From assembly GCA_018623155.1 (NCBI GenBank), contig JAAZVZ010000009.1, positions 34,594-98,593 on the forward strand: 64,000 nt of DNA, in the 5' to 3' direction. Numbering within the stretch: the first letter of the stretch is position 1; every line of letters begins with the position of its first letter. Shown piece after piece: positions 29,740 through 39,997 of the stretch. The notes under the pieces were generated by a model that was given only the letters and a program-made list of their open reading frames with translations, had not been told where the DNA came from and did not search any database. The position numbers and the translations under genes were made by a program. This DNA comes from Glaciecola sp. (GTDB lineage: Bacteria; Pseudomonadota; Gammaproteobacteria; Enterobacterales; Alteromonadaceae).

Positions 29740-30560
29740 TTTTTGCCTCCTTGCTGAGGAGACCCTAATAAGGTGTCGTGTAAGTCTTCTGCTGGGAAGT
29801 GAAATGGGACTGGTCCATCTGCTTCACCACGCAAAAACTGCTGGACTAAAGCCGAGTCAGAGGCTTTTATTTGTGCGGGCGTACCTTCACCAATAATTTT
29901 CTGATTTGCTAAAATGTAAACATAATCGGCAATATCTAATACTTCCGTTACATCATGAGTAACGACAATACTGGTTAAATCTAGAGCACTGCTAAGAGCC
30001 TTAATAAGTTTAACCAGCACACCCATCGAAATTGGGTCTTGTCCAGCAAATGGCTCATCATACATGATCAGTTCAGGGTCGAGAGCAATCGCACGAGCAA
30101 GCGCAGCGCGACGAGCCATACCGCCTGAGAGTTCACTTGGCATGAGATCAGCCGCCCCACGTAATCCTACCGCTTCCAGTTTTAAATAAACTAATGTCCG
30201 TATGATATCTTCGTTGAGTTTGGTGTGTTCACGCAAGGCAAATGCGACATTATCGTAGACAGAAATGTCTGTAAATAATGCACCAGATTGAAACAACATA
30301 CTCATTTTCTTTCGAGTTTGGTAAAGTTCGCGTCGCGACATTTGAGGGACAGAGTCGCCTGCGTATCGAATATCACCAGCATCGGGCCGTAGTTGACCAC
30401 CGATGAGTTTCATTAGAGTGGTTTTACCAATTCCGCTAGGTCCCATAATCGCAGTGATCTTACCTTTTTTTATAGTGAGATTGATGTCGTCATAAATGAC
30501 GCGATCACCACGTAAAAAACGTAAGTTTTCGACAGACACAAGGGTGGATGAATTACTCAT
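29736..30560 (-). CDS. mlaF: Mla transporter ATPase MlaF
   Basis: The ATP-binding subunit of the phospholipid transporter, 274 residues. Walker A is GPSGIGKTT near residue 39, the ABC signature is [14 protein letters not shown] near 144 and Walker B is [10 protein letters not shown] shortly after, with the switch histidine in VVTHDV. It is the first gene of a minus-strand operon running through murA. A candidate promoter lies 57-86 bases upstream, and the calcium/sodium antiporter yrbG is divergent. Confidence 0.97.
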   Translation of the reverse strand: MSNSSTLVSVENLRFLRGDRVIYDDINLTIKKGKITAIMGPSGIGKTTLMKLIGGQLRPDAGDIRYAGDSVPQMSRRELYQTRKKMSMLFQSGALFTDISVYDNVAFALREHTKLNEDIIRTLVYLKLEAVGLRGAADLMPSELSGGMARRAALARAIALDPELIMYDEPFAGQDPISMGVLVKLIKALSSALDLTSIVVTHDVTEVLDIADYVYILANQKIIGEGTPAQIKASDSALVQQFLRGEADGPVPFHFPAEDLHDTLLGSPQQGGKK

Positions 30561-30616
30561 GAATGTAGGTGGTTCCTTAACCTGTGGAAATTTTTAGTAA
30601 ATTTATATTTGTCTAT

Positions 30617-30646
30617 ATTATGCGCCAAGGTACCCATATCAGGCAA
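30617..30646 (-). promoter_or_regulatory. Candidate sigma-70 promoter for the mla operon
   Basis: Reading the minus strand, TTGCCT (30646-30641) and CATAAT (30622-30617) are separated by 18 bases and lie about 60 bases before the mlaF start. The match is moderate, and it is assigned mainly because the gap to yrbG (227 bases) must hold the operon's promoter. A yrbG-side promoter is likely in the A/T-rich 30690-30745 area but could not be fixed. Confidence 0.35.
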
Positions 30647-30787
30647 ATTTTAAAAGTTACAAGGTTTGTCTGAGAATAATCGCCAAGACGGCATTTTTTA
30701 CGTTATTATACAGCTATATGGTTTATAGACTGTTGATTTAAACAAAATGTTCACCATTAATACATTTTATTCAAGGATTTTGCTCGC

Positions 30788-31744
30788 GTGTTAATACAAA
30801 TTGGGATTTTTATCGTCGGACTTGTGGTGCTAAGTTGGAGTGCAGATCGCTTTGTTCACGGCGCCTCAGCGCTTGCCAAAAACCTCGGCGTCTCACCGAT
30901 GATGATTGGTTTAACGATCGTCGCTATGGGCTCATCTGCTCCTGAAATAGTCGTGTCGGCAACCGCGTCATTGAGTGGCTCTCCTAATACTGCTATTGGT
31001 AATGCGATTGGTTCAAATATCACCAATATTGCCCTAGTTCTTGGGGTTACAGCGTTAATCAAGCCATTACTGGTCTCTTCGGGCACCTTAAAACGTGAAT
31101 TTCCTTTGTTGTTTTTTGTATGCATCGTCGCAGCATGGTTTTTACATGATGGCGTATTTGACTTCTATGAAGGTGTGATTCTGCTGGTCATGTTTGGCCT
31201 TGTGTTGGTTGGCATGGGCATTTTGTCTATGAAGGTAGACAAAAACGATCCATTAGTGATCGAGAATGAGACCGAAATCCCTTCTAATGTGAACACTTCA
31301 GTTGCCGTATTATGGGTCATTGTTGGTTTGGTTATGTTGCCTTTGTCTGCTCATTTTTTGGTCGAATCAGCCGTATTCATCGCAAAATACTTTGGTATTA
31401 GTGATTTAGTTATAGGTTTGACGATCATTGCGATTGGTACAAGTCTACCAGAGCTTGCCGCATGTATCGCAGGTGTCCTAAAAGGCGAGGACGATTTGGC
31501 TATGGGTAACATCATTGGTTCCAACATTTTTAACATACTTGCGGTTCTTGGCATGCCCGCGGTGATTGCACCAGGCGTCATTGACCCGAATGTTGCGGGT
31601 CGGGATTTGTTGGTGATGTTGAGTTTGACCGTGTTATTACTGATTTTTAGTTTTAATTTTGTTGGTACTAGGCGCATTAATCGATTCGAAGGGGCGATTT
31701 TATTTATATGTTTTATTGCATATCAGGTCCTCTTGTTCGCATAA
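30788..31744 (+). CDS. yrbG: Calcium/sodium antiporter YrbG-like
   Basis: A 318-residue cation/Ca2+ exchanger (CaCA superfamily) with about ten membrane helices in two inverted halves. The alpha-repeats are clear: MGSSAPEIVVSA with GNAIGSNITNIALVLG in the first half and IGTSLPELAACIAG with GNIIGSNIFNILAVLG in the second. In E. coli the homologue is YrbG, at the same position between mla and kdsD. The start is GTG at 30788 with an AAGGA sequence about ten bases upstream; this spacing is slightly long. Confidence 0.94.
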   Translation: MLIQIGIFIVGLVVLSWSADRFVHGASALAKNLGVSPMMIGLTIVAMGSSAPEIVVSATASLSGSPNTAIGNAIGSNITNIALVLGVTALIKPLLVSSGTLKREFPLLFFVCIVAAWFLHDGVFDFYEGVILLVMFGLVLVGMGILSMKVDKNDPLVIENETEIPSNVNTSVAVLWVIVGLVMLPLSAHFLVESAVFIAKYFGISDLVIGLTIIAIGTSLPELAACIAGVLKGEDDLAMGNIIGSNIFNILAVLGMPAVIAPGVIDPNVAGRDLLVMLSLTVLLLIFSFNFVGTRRINRFEGAILFICFIAYQVLLFA

Positions 31745-31783
31745 TATGGCTATGAACAGCCGAATTTGGCACTAGAGAACATT

Positions 31784-32752
31784 ATGTCTGAGCATCACTT
31801 TATTCAATCAGCTAAGCAAGTTATTGCTATTGAAGCTAATGGCCTTTCTGAGTTACCTCAGGTCTTAGATGAAACCTTTGTGGCAGCATGTCAGTTACTT
31901 AAAGATTGCCAGGGTAAAGTGGTAGTTTCAGGTATGGGTAAATCTGGACATATTGGCTCAAAGATTGCAGCAACGCTTGCTAGTACAGGTACTCCAGCGT
32001 TTTTTGTACATCCAGGGGAAGCCAATCATGGTGATTTGGGGATGCTGGACGCTAACGATGTTGTCATTGCAATTTCTAATTCGGGTGAAACACAAGAGCT
32101 ACTTGGATTATTACCAGTACTTAAAAGGCTAAACATTCCTTACATCGCGATTACCCAACAAGCTGAGTCAACGCTAGCACAGCATGCTAAGTTTGTACTT
32201 ACTATCCCTGTGCCATCCGAGGCGTGTTCGCTGGGACTAGCGCCAACGACCTCAACAACGGTTACATTAGTCCTAGGCGATGCGTTGGCGATCGCTTTAC
32301 TGGATGCCAAAGGCTTTACATCTGATGATTTTGCCCTGTCACACCCAGGTGGCTCACTTGGTCGTAAGTTATTGTTGCGCTGCAGTGACATTATGTTGCG
32401 TAGGGAAGAAATACCCAAAGTGAATACAGATACTGTGATTACCGAGGCCTTACTAGAAATTAGCCAAAAAGGATTAGGGATGACAGGTGTGGTTGCTGAC
32501 AATCAGTTAGTGGGAATTTTTACTGATGGTGATCTGCGCCGTGTGCTGGATCAAAAAGTGGATATTCATCACTGTTCAGTAGTCACCGTAATGACTCCAA
32601 ACCCAATTACGGTCGAGCCAGATATGCTAGCGGTAGACGCATTAAATATTATGCAGCAAAAGCAGATAACGGCTTTATTGGTTGTGGATGAAGCGCATAA
32701 TGTTATCGGTGCTTTTAACATGCATATGTTACTCAAAGCAGGAGTGGTTTAA
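31784..32752 (+). CDS. kdsD: Arabinose-5-phosphate isomerase
   Basis: KdsD interconverts ribulose-5-phosphate and arabinose-5-phosphate, the first step to Kdo of the LPS inner core. The 322-residue product has an N-terminal SIS sugar-isomerase domain (GMGKSGHIGSKIAATLASTG near residue 50; ISNSGETQELL near 105) and two C-terminal CBS domains (about 205-320). The ATG at 31784 is preferred to an in-frame TTG at 31766 because the N-terminus then matches the family. kdsC follows immediately. Confidence 0.96.
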   Translation: MSEHHFIQSAKQVIAIEANGLSELPQVLDETFVAACQLLKDCQGKVVVSGMGKSGHIGSKIAATLASTGTPAFFVHPGEANHGDLGMLDANDVVIAISNSGETQELLGLLPVLKRLNIPYIAITQQAESTLAQHAKFVLTIPVPSEACSLGLAPTTSTTVTLVLGDALAIALLDAKGFTSDDFALSHPGGSLGRKLLLRCSDIMLRREEIPKVNTDTVITEALLEISQKGLGMTGVVADNQLVGIFTDGDLRRVLDQKVDIHHCSVVTVMTPNPITVEPDMLAVDALNIMQQKQITALLVVDEAHNVIGAFNMHMLLKAGVV

Positions 32753-32753
32753 C

Positions 32754-33299
32754 GTGCAAACACTTTATACTACATTGCCAAACGACGTCGTCGGAAAGTT
32801 GTCTGACATAAAATTAATTGCTTTTGATGTAGATGGTATCTTTTCTGATGGGCGCATTTATCTTGGTAACCAAGGCGAGGAGCTTAAAGCATTTCATACT
32901 CGTGATGGTTATGGCATCAAATCGCTTCAAGTCATTGGGATTGAGGTGGCCATTATTACCGGACGAGCTTCTAAATTAGTCCAAGATCGTATGAGTGCTC
33001 TTGGCGTGCAACATATTGTGCAAGGTTGCGAGGATAAAGCAAAAGCACTTGTCACACTTAAACAAACGCTTGGATTAAAAACGCATCAAGTTGCCAGTAT
33101 GGGGGATGATATGCCTGATATTGGGATGTTTACAGAGTCTGGCTTATGTATAAGTGTTGCGGACGGACACCCTTTGGTTCAACAACAATGTCAATGGATT
33201 ACCGTTGCAAAAGGTGGTCAAGGAGCCGTCAGAGAAGTTACCGATACTCTGCTACAAGTGCATGGCCAGATCAACGGTATACATAGTGCGAGTTTGTAA
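32754..33299 (+). CDS. kdsC: 3-deoxy-D-manno-octulosonate-8-phosphate phosphatase
   Basis: KdsC removes phosphate from Kdo-8-phosphate in the LPS core pathway. The 181-residue HAD-family protein lacks a cap domain, as expected. The nucleophile aspartate is in AFDVDGIFSDG near residue 27, the threonine in IITGRAS near 72 and the later metal aspartates in MGDDMPDI near 120. The start is GTG at 32754, with GGAG upstream, because the frame open to 32682 lies inside kdsD. Its stop overlaps the lptC start by one base. Confidence 0.95.
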   Translation: MQTLYTTLPNDVVGKLSDIKLIAFDVDGIFSDGRIYLGNQGEELKAFHTRDGYGIKSLQVIGIEVAIITGRASKLVQDRMSALGVQHIVQGCEDKAKALVTLKQTLGLKTHQVASMGDDMPDIGMFTESGLCISVADGHPLVQQQCQWITVAKGGQGAVREVTDTLLQVHGQINGIHSASL

Positions 33300-33862
33300 T
33301 GAATCGAGTCGGGTATTCCATTCTGGTTTTATTTATTCTGATTGTCATTGTTTTTAATCTTCCTATTTCTCTTCACTCTGATGAAAAACAAACAAAAGAT
33401 AATGAGCCTTCATTGCTGACTCCGACTTATTTGGCTGAACAGTTATCTTCGCAACGATTCAATGAAGATGGTTTATTAAGTCATGAAATCAATGCCAGTC
33501 GAATGGAACACTATGCTGAACTTGGATTTATGGTGTTTACCCAACCTCGCTATACTATTTTTTTGGAAGACGGCAGTGAGTACGTCATTAGTGCACAAGA
33601 AGGCACTTTGTATGATGATAACCGCATGCTCCTTGAAAATCATATTGTGATTGAAAGCCAAAATGAAACTGACTTCATACAGCAGATTAGTGCAGAATAT
33701 ATAGAAATGAATTTAAATACTAAAGCATTGAGTTCTAACTCTGCTATCGTGTTACGTGGTAAAGAGTTTTCCATGCACAGTAATGGCTTGGATGCGAATT
33801 TAGCGGAAAAACGCTTTGCGTTATTAGAGCATACACGAACTGAGTTTAAACCAACCCAATAA
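33299..33862 (+). CDS. lptC: LPS export system protein LptC
   Basis: LptC is a bitopic inner-membrane protein that accepts LPS from the LptBFG transporter and hands it to LptA. The 187-residue product has one N-terminal membrane helix (about 5-24) and a periplasmic beta-jellyroll domain (AEQLSSQRFNEDGLLSHEI, VISAQEGTLYDDNRMLLENHI). It sits between kdsC (one-base overlap) and lptA (14-base gap), the conserved order. Sequence conservation in LptC is low, so position adds much of the certainty. Confidence 0.93.
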   Translation: MNRVGYSILVLFILIVIVFNLPISLHSDEKQTKDNEPSLLTPTYLAEQLSSQRFNEDGLLSHEINASRMEHYAELGFMVFTQPRYTIFLEDGSEYVISAQEGTLYDDNRMLLENHIVIESQNETDFIQQISAEYIEMNLNTKALSSNSAIVLRGKEFSMHSNGLDANLAEKRFALLEHTRTEFKPTQ

Positions 33863-33876
33863 ACAATGAGACCACC

Positions 33877-34377
33877 ATGCGTTTAATATTAATTTTTATC
33901 GTTTTAATGAGTCATTTTTTGTATGCGGAACAAAATGATTTCACACAACCAATTACCATCAAATCGGTATCGCAGTTTGTAGATGGGTTGAATGATGTTG
34001 CAGTCTACAAAGACAATGTTGTGATTACTCAGGGATCATTGAATATTACTGCAGACGAAGTGCGGATAGATGCCAGTGCTGGAGATGGTAATGAAGTATT
34101 CATTGCGTTGGGTAAACCGGCGTCTTTTGAGCAACGTCTACAGGACGGGAGTCTGGTTCGGGCAACTGCAAATGAAGTTCGTTACACTCGTGTAAATAAA
34201 AAAATTAACTTAGCTGGAAGTGCTCAATTAGCTCAAAATTCTAGTACTGTTACAGGTGAAAATATTATTTTCGATATGCTCAACGAGCAATTAATTGCCT
34301 CCGGTACAGATGGCGATTCTGGTAGAGTAAAGGCCGTTTTTCAAGCAGAGCAAGCACTTAACAAAGAAGAGCAATAA
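33877..34377 (+). CDS. lptA: LPS transport periplasmic protein LptA
   Basis: LptA forms the periplasmic bridge that carries LPS from LptC to LptD. The 166-residue precursor has a signal peptide ending near residue 17 (SHFLYAEQ) and one OstA-type beta-jellyroll domain with [25 protein letters not shown] and a later [15 protein letters not shown]. lptB begins five bases after its stop. Length and domain content are normal. Confidence 0.95.
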   Translation: MRLILIFIVLMSHFLYAEQNDFTQPITIKSVSQFVDGLNDVAVYKDNVVITQGSLNITADEVRIDASAGDGNEVFIALGKPASFEQRLQDGSLVRATANEVRYTRVNKKINLAGSAQLAQNSSTVTGENIIFDMLNEQLIASGTDGDSGRVKAVFQAEQALNKEEQ

Positions 34378-34382
34378 ACACC

Positions 34383-35108
34383 ATGGCAGTCCTAAAAGCA
34401 ACTCACCTCGCTAAATCTTACAAGTCTCGGCAAGTCGTTCGTGACGTATCACTAGAAGTGGAATCAGGACAAATAGTAGGCTTGTTAGGACCAAACGGAG
34501 CGGGCAAGACCACGACTTTTTACATGATTGTCGGAATCGTACCTTTGGATAAAGGTGAGATTACTTTAGATCAAACGGATTTAACGTATCATCCGATGCA
34601 TGAACGTGCTAGGCAAGGTATTGGTTACTTGCCACAAGAAGCCTCTGTGTTTCGCAAATTGAGTGTCTATGACAACATTATGGCGATATTACAAACCCGT
34701 AAGGAGCTCTCACAAGAACAACGGGAAGCCGAGGCAGACTCACTGATCGACGAATTTAATATTAATCATATCCGTAATTCTGCTGGAATGGCGTTATCCG
34801 GGGGGGAGCGTCGTCGAGTCGAAATTGCTCGCGCACTTGCAGCTAAGCCTCAGTTTATTTTGTTGGACGAACCTTTTGCTGGCGTCGATCCAATTTCTGT
34901 TGGCGATATCAAGCAGATAATACAACAACTCAAAAATAAAGGTTTAGGTGTACTGATTACCGATCACAATGTACGTGAAACGCTAGATGTTTGTGAAAAA
35001 GCTTATATTGTCAGCCAAGGAGAGTTGATCGCCTCAGGAACAGCTTCGCAAGTCCTTGATAATCAAAAGGTTAAGGAAGTATACCTTGGCGAGCAATTTA
35101 GGCTATAA
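34383..35108 (+). CDS. lptB: LPS export ABC transporter ATPase LptB
   Basis: LptB is the ATPase that powers LPS extraction with LptF and LptG (encoded elsewhere). The 241-residue product has Walker [10 protein letters not shown] near residue 37, signature [14 protein letters not shown] near 138, Walker [13 protein letters not shown] and the switch histidine in [10 protein letters not shown]. It follows lptA closely, and rpoN begins 54 bases later. Confidence 0.98.
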   Translation: MAVLKATHLAKSYKSRQVVRDVSLEVESGQIVGLLGPNGAGKTTTFYMIVGIVPLDKGEITLDQTDLTYHPMHERARQGIGYLPQEASVFRKLSVYDNIMAILQTRKELSQEQREAEADSLIDEFNINHIRNSAGMALSGGERRRVEIARALAAKPQFILLDEPFAGVDPISVGDIKQIIQQLKNKGLGVLITDHNVRETLDVCEKAYIVSQGELIASGTASQVLDNQKVKEVYLGEQFRL

Positions 35109-35162
35109 TCATTTTAGGCAAATATTCAGGATGTTATTTGCTAGGTTAGATTAAGGAATTAA

Positions 35163-36620
35163 ATGAGACCCTCTCTGCAACTCAAATTCAGTCAGCAACT
35201 GACTATGACGCCGCAACTTCAGCAGGCGATTAAGTTGTTACAACTTTCCACACTGGATTTACAGCAAGAAATACAAGAAGCATTAGACGCTAATCCTTTG
35301 CTTGAGGTGGAAGATGATTTTACTAGCAATATCGAATCACTCGATGCATCTCAGAACAAAGATTCCGACACTTCAGATTCCATCTCATCTCATGAAGCCC
35401 TAGAATCGGACAACGTCTCAGATGATTTGCCCTTAGATAGTACCTGGGATGAATATTACAGCGCTTCTTCTGCACCGGCTCCTATGACAAACTCAGTTGG
35501 GGGGGATGAGGATACCGTTTACCAAGGTGAAACAACGCAGAACATTCAAGACCATCTGCTTTGGCAAGTGGATTTGACCCCTTTTTCAGATACCGACCGC
35601 GTCATTGCCTTTGCCATTATTGATAGCATAGATGATAGTGGGTATTTGACGACGACTACGGAAGATATCCTTCAAGCAATTGATTTGGAGGATGTGGAAC
35701 TTGATGAAGTAGAGTGTGTCCTCAAACGCGTGCAAATGTTTGATCCAATCGGTTCAGGTTCACGCAATGTACAAGAATGTTTATTGATTCAGTTGCGTCA
35801 GTTTGATCACGACACCCCTTATTTGTCAGAGGCTCAAGCCATTATCAAAGAACACAGTGATTTACTCGCAGCCAAAGATTATCGAACTTTAATGCGTAAG
35901 ACGCGTCTAAAAGAACAAGATCTTCGAGAAATTATGCTGTTGTTGCAGTCATTGAACCCGAGACCAGGAAGTGTGATTCAGGTTGAAGCGCCATCTTACA
36001 TAATACCTGACGTGAGTGTAGTCAAAAAGAACGGACGTTGGTTGGTTGAACTTAATCCTGATAGTTTACCTAAGTTGAATATTAACCAACAGTATGCTGC
36101 ACTGAGCAAAAACTCGCGCAACAGCGCAGATAGCCAATTTATAAAATCGCACATGCAAGAGGCAAAGTGGTTTATTAAAAGCCTCGAATCGCGCAACGAT
36201 ACATTATTAAAAGTAGCTAATTGTATCGTTCAACAGCAAATTGGATTTTTTGAGCATGGGCCTGAGATGATGAGGCCTATGGTACTTAACGATGTGGCTG
36301 AGATGGTTGATATGCACGAATCGACCATATCCCGTGTCACCACACAAAAATACATGCACACACCACGTGGTATTTTTGAACTGAAATATTTCTTTTCAAG
36401 TCATGTGGCGACCGAATCTGGCGGAGAATGTTCTTCTACTGCGATTCGAGCATTGATCAAAAAACTGGTTGCGGCAGAAAATACAGTGAAGCCGCTCAGT
36501 GATAACAAGATTGCAGAAGTGTTAGCCGATCAAGGTATAAAAGTAGCGCGGCGAACCATTGCAAAATACCGGGAGTCATTAAATATCCCATCTTCGAGCC
36601 AACGCAAAAGCTTGGTTTAA
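35163..36620 (+). CDS. rpoN: RNA polymerase sigma-54 factor
   Basis: RpoN directs polymerase to -24/-12 promoters that need an enhancer-binding ATPase. The 485-residue product shows region I (glutamine-rich, [24 protein letters not shown]-type stretch, residues 14-37), an acidic region II, the core-binding domain, the helix-turn-helix around [19 protein letters not shown] and the RpoN box [10 protein letters not shown] near the C-terminus. A candidate target promoter occurs in this window at 52637. The gene lies in the usual lptB-rpoN-hpf-ptsN order. Confidence 0.98.
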   Translation: MRPSLQLKFSQQLTMTPQLQQAIKLLQLSTLDLQQEIQEALDANPLLEVEDDFTSNIESLDASQNKDSDTSDSISSHEALESDNVSDDLPLDSTWDEYYSASSAPAPMTNSVGGDEDTVYQGETTQNIQDHLLWQVDLTPFSDTDRVIAFAIIDSIDDSGYLTTTTEDILQAIDLEDVELDEVECVLKRVQMFDPIGSGSRNVQECLLIQLRQFDHDTPYLSEAQAIIKEHSDLLAAKDYRTLMRKTRLKEQDLREIMLLLQSLNPRPGSVIQVEAPSYIIPDVSVVKKNGRWLVELNPDSLPKLNINQQYAALSKNSRNSADSQFIKSHMQEAKWFIKSLESRNDTLLKVANCIVQQQIGFFEHGPEMMRPMVLNDVAEMVDMHESTISRVTTQKYMHTPRGIFELKYFFSSHVATESGGECSSTAIRALIKKLVAAENTVKPLSDNKIAEVLADQGIKVARRTIAKYRESLNIPSSSQRKSLV

Positions 36621-36647
36621 AACAATGAAACAAGAAGGAAGTCAATT

Positions 36648-36935
36648 ATGCAAATAAACCTGACTGGTCACCACGTTGAAATTACCGATTCACTGCGGAA
36701 TTACGTTGATACTAAATTCGAAAAACTCGAGCGGCATTTTGACCATATCAATAATGTACAAGTGATTTTGAATGTAGAGAAAATTCGACAGAAAGCTGAA
36801 GCGAAGATGAACCTTAACGGTGGAGAGGTGTTTGCAACCTCGGAACACGAAGATATGTATGCTGCGATTGATAGTTTAATTGACAAACTCGATCGCCAAG
36901 TGATTAAGCACAAGGAAAAGCTTCAGCGTCATTAA
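36648..36935 (+). CDS. hpf: Ribosome hibernation promoting factor (short form)
   Basis: A 95-residue short HPF/YfiA-family protein that binds the 30S subunit and promotes 100S ribosome dimers in stationary phase. It begins MQINLTGHHVEITDSLR and has the KFEKLERHFDHI and MYAAIDSLIDKLDRQV segments typical of the family. The long-form C-terminal extension is absent. Downstream of rpoN by 28 bases and two bases before ptsN. Confidence 0.96.
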   Translation: MQINLTGHHVEITDSLRNYVDTKFEKLERHFDHINNVQVILNVEKIRQKAEAKMNLNGGEVFATSEHEDMYAAIDSLIDKLDRQVIKHKEKLQRH

Positions 36936-36937
36936 TC

Positions 36938-37384
36938 ATGAGCATTCAACATTTACTTCATATTGACCGCACGTTGTGTGCGGTCTCTTGTCAGAGCAAA
37001 AAACGTATTTTAGAAACTATTTCTCAAGTGGTTGCCAGTCAACTCGAAGATGTCGCCCAAGCGGAAGTCCTTGCCAGTTTAGTTGGTCGCGAGAAAATGG
37101 GTTCTACTGGTATTGGTAAAGGTATTGCGATCCCGCATGGACGTTTAGCCAATATCAATGAAGTGATTGCGGTTGTTTTGACAACACAACCTGGCGTCGA
37201 TTTTGATGCGGTAGATAATCAGCCAGTTGATATATTTTTTGCGCTTTTAGTGCCTGAAGAACAGATAGAGGGTCACTTACAAACATTGGCAGCCATTGCT
37301 GCAAGACTCAATGATGAGCGAATTGTGAGTGAGGTTCGCGCAGCGACTAACCCACAACAAATCATCGACGCTCTACAATCATAA
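36938..37384 (+). CDS. ptsN: Nitrogen PTS enzyme IIA
   Basis: PtsN (EIIA-Ntr) is a 148-residue phosphoacceptor of the nitrogen-related phosphotransferase system that regulates potassium and nitrogen physiology. The PTS EIIA type-2 domain has the phosphorylated histidine in GIAIPHGRL near residue 68 and LLVPEEQIEGHLQTLAAIA later. It gets phosphate from NPr, encoded by ptsO at 38261. It lies in the conserved cluster with rapZ. Confidence 0.96.
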   Translation: MSIQHLLHIDRTLCAVSCQSKKRILETISQVVASQLEDVAQAEVLASLVGREKMGSTGIGKGIAIPHGRLANINEVIAVVLTTQPGVDFDAVDNQPVDIFFALLVPEEQIEGHLQTLAAIAARLNDERIVSEVRAATNPQQIIDALQS

Positions 37385-37400
37385 TCATCAAGGGGCCTTT

Positions 37401-38258
37401 ATGAAACTCATCATTATCAGTGGACGTTCAGGCTCGGGAAAATCCATTGCCTTAAGAGCCTTAGAGGATTTAGGTTATTATTGTGTAGATAATATACCAG
37501 TTAATTTATTACCAGCATTGACCCAAATGCTGACTAACGAATATCATGAAGTCGCAGTGAGCGTTGATGTTCGTAATCTCCCAAAAGAATCTAATGAACT
37601 AGCGGAAATATTGGATTATTTACCTCATACTTGGGATGTATCAATTGTTTATCTAGACTCATCTAAAGACGTTTTGTTAAAACGCTACAGTGAAACCAGA
37701 CGCTTACATCCATTATCACGACACAATCGCTCATTAGAAGAAGCCATCAAATCTGAGAAGCTGTTATTAGAGCCTATTCAAGAGCGAGCTGATTTGGTGA
37801 TTCACACAGACAAACTCACAGTGCATGAGCTTGCTGAGATTGTTAAAGAACGGATTTTAGGCAAAAAAAGTACCCGTCTCGTATTGGTCTTTGAGTCTTT
37901 TGGATTCAAATATGGTATTCCCAAAGATGCAGATTACGTTTTTGATGCGAGATTTTTACCCAATCCGCATTGGGAGCCTGAGTTAAAGCACTTTACTGGT
38001 TTGGATACTCCAATTCAGTATTTTTTGGGTGGGCAACCGATTGTAAGCAAATTTATTTGGCAGATTCAAAATTTGATCACGACTTGGCTGCCTCATCTAG
38101 AACGCAATAATCGCAGTTATGTTACGGTGGCAATTGGTTGTACCGGCGGCCAACACCGTTCGGTGTATGTCGCTGAGCAACTCAAACAAAACATCATTGA
38201 GATGTACCCGGATGTGCAAATTCGCCATCGAGAATTGCAGAAAAATGAGAAAAAATAG
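37401..38258 (+). CDS. rapZ: RNase adapter protein RapZ
   Basis: RapZ binds nucleotides and small RNAs and in enterobacteria steers RNase E to GlmZ, controlling glucosamine-6-phosphate synthesis. The 285-residue product has Walker A GRSGSGKS near residue 8, the Walker-B-like DNRNL-region (SVDVRNLP) and a C-terminal domain with FGFKYGIPKDADYVFDARFLPNP and CTGGQHRSVYVAE. The ATG at 37401 with AAGGGG upstream is chosen; the frame open to 37329 overlaps ptsN. Confidence 0.96.
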   Translation: MKLIIISGRSGSGKSIALRALEDLGYYCVDNIPVNLLPALTQMLTNEYHEVAVSVDVRNLPKESNELAEILDYLPHTWDVSIVYLDSSKDVLLKRYSETRRLHPLSRHNRSLEEAIKSEKLLLEPIQERADLVIHTDKLTVHELAEIVKERILGKKSTRLVLVFESFGFKYGIPKDADYVFDARFLPNPHWEPELKHFTGLDTPIQYFLGGQPIVSKFIWQIQNLITTWLPHLERNNRSYVTVAIGCTGGQHRSVYVAEQLKQNIIEMYPDVQIRHRELQKNEKK

Positions 38259-38260
38259 TC

Positions 38261-38539
38261 ATGCCGATAATTTGTGAAGAGCTCACTATTGTTAATCGTC
38301 TTGGGCTGCATGCTCGTCCTGCAACTCAACTTGCCAAAATTTCAGGTGAATTTGACTCAACGATTACATTACAAATCGAAGATAAAACGGCCGAGGCATC
38401 CAGTGTGTTAGGCTTAATGTTACTTGCTGGTTCACAAGGTAAAGTGGTTCAGGTGACAGTAGAAGGGGACGATGCTGAAGAGGCGTTTGAGGCGGTTAAA
38501 ACTCTGTTTTGTACTAAGTTTTTAGAAGAAGATAACTAA
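38261..38539 (+). CDS. ptsO: HPr-like phosphocarrier NPr
   Basis: NPr passes phosphate from the nitrogen PTS enzyme I to PtsN. The 92-residue HPr-fold protein carries the active histidine in LHARPATQLAK near residue 16 and the regulatory serine region ASSVLGLMLLA near 46. It begins two bases after rapZ. The acidic tail is normal. It ends the rpoN cluster. Confidence 0.94.
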   Translation: MPIICEELTIVNRLGLHARPATQLAKISGEFDSTITLQIEDKTAEASSVLGLMLLAGSQGKVVQVTVEGDDAEEAFEAVKTLFCTKFLEEDN

Positions 38540-38613
38540 CTTCTCAATTTCTTTTTCTCCCTCTTTCGTTTATCATTACACTATTCCGAACGCGCACAGT
38601 GTGGAGCTAAGTT

Positions 38614-39972
38614 ATGGCAGAACTCTTAGCCACGCCAACTCCAATAAACCAAGTTAGTATGATTATCGACGCTTTAAACGCCGGTAAGTTTGTGTCTGTG
38701 CGCAAGATCCTCCATGAAACGCCAGCTTGCGATGTTGCTCTGATCCTTGAATCCAGTCCAAGTAAGACTCGTGATGAGTTATGGGAATTACTCGATGCCG
38801 ATTATCACGGTGACGTATTAGAAGAACTTTCTGAAGACGTACGGAACGGTATTATCAGCAAAATGATGCCTGATAATGTCGTTGAAGCACTCGAGGACAT
38901 GGACACTGATGATTTGGCTGAGACGCTGAGTACCCTACCGGTTGACGTAGTGCAAGAAATACTTGATTCAATGGATGCCCAAGACCGGCATCGGGCCGAG
39001 CAAGCACTGAGTTATGGCGAAGAAACTGCCGGTTTCATTATGAATACCGACACCATTACTCTGCGTCCTGATGTGACGATTGATGTGATATTACGTTATC
39101 TCAGATTGCGTGGTGAGTTGCCAGAAAATACCGATACCTTTTATGTGGTGAATCGCTCAGATGTGTTAATCGGCAGTGTACCAGTAACCCGGTTACTGAC
39201 ATCACTTTCTGAGATGACGGTAGCAGAGATCATGGATGAAGAACCAGAAGTGATCACTGTCAGTACACCAGATGACCAAGTAGCCATGTTATTTGAGCGC
39301 TATAATTGGTTATCTGCTCCAGTTGTTGATGAGAATCATCTATTGGTTGGTCGTATCACGATTGATGATGTGGTTGATATTATTCGCGAGGATGCGGAAC
39401 ATTCTATGATGAGTATGGCCGGTCTTGACGACGAAGAAGATACATTTGCTCCAGTCATGCAATCAACCAAACGCCGTTCGGTCTGGTTAGGGGTTAATTT
39501 GGTGACTGCTTTATTAGCTGCTATGGTCTCTGATTTGTTTGAGCAAACACTGGCACAATTAGCAGTGCTTGCGATTCTTAACACAATCGTACCAAGCATG
39601 GGCGGCGTAGCGGGTAATCAGACATTAACACTAGTTATACGGGGTATGGCACTTGGACATGTTAACGAATCTAACCGAACGTTTTTGATCAGCAAAGAAC
39701 TTGCTATAGGCTTTCTCAATGGGATGATATGGGCGGTCTTGATTGCCACGGTTGTTGCGTTGTGGAAACAAGATTTTCAGCTAGGTGTGATCATTGCCTT
39801 TGCCATGATGATGAATATGGTCGCAGCAGGTTTATCTGGTGCAACATTGCCATTGCTCATGAAGAGACTGAAAATAGACCCTGCACTTGCTGGAAGTGTT
39901 ATTCTTACCACTATTACCGATGTAGTGGGGATCTTTGCCTTCCTTGGCACAGCGACGCTATTTTTGATTTAG
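38614..39972 (+). CDS. mgtE: Magnesium transporter MgtE
   Basis: A 452-residue Mg2+ channel of the MgtE family. In order: an acidic N-terminal helical domain (about 1-130), a tandem CBS pair (about 135-255, with SVPVTRLL and VGRITIDDVVDIIRED) and a five-helix pore domain starting near residue 285 with RRSVWLGVNLVTALLAA, MGGVAGNQTLTLVIRGMALG and a final LTTITDVVGIFAFLG. The 74 bases upstream are too short and unstructured to show a magnesium riboswitch. Confidence 0.96.
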   Translation: MAELLATPTPINQVSMIIDALNAGKFVSVRKILHETPACDVALILESSPSKTRDELWELLDADYHGDVLEELSEDVRNGIISKMMPDNVVEALEDMDTDDLAETLSTLPVDVVQEILDSMDAQDRHRAEQALSYGEETAGFIMNTDTITLRPDVTIDVILRYLRLRGELPENTDTFYVVNRSDVLIGSVPVTRLLTSLSEMTVAEIMDEEPEVITVSTPDDQVAMLFERYNWLSAPVVDENHLLVGRITIDDVVDIIREDAEHSMMSMAGLDDEEDTFAPVMQSTKRRSVWLGVNLVTALLAAMVSDLFEQTLAQLAVLAILNTIVPSMGGVAGNQTLTLVIRGMALGHVNESNRTFLISKELAIGFLNGMIWAVLIATVVALWKQDFQLGVIIAFAMMMNMVAAGLSGATLPLLMKRLKIDPALAGSVILTTITDVVGIFAFLGTATLFLI

Positions 39973-39997
39973 TTCCCATACTCGTTGGAAAGTGTCG

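Noticed and set aside
38540-38613. Magnesium riboswitch before mgtE
   Set aside because: The gap is only 74 bases and shows no stable structure; known mgtE riboswitches are longer.
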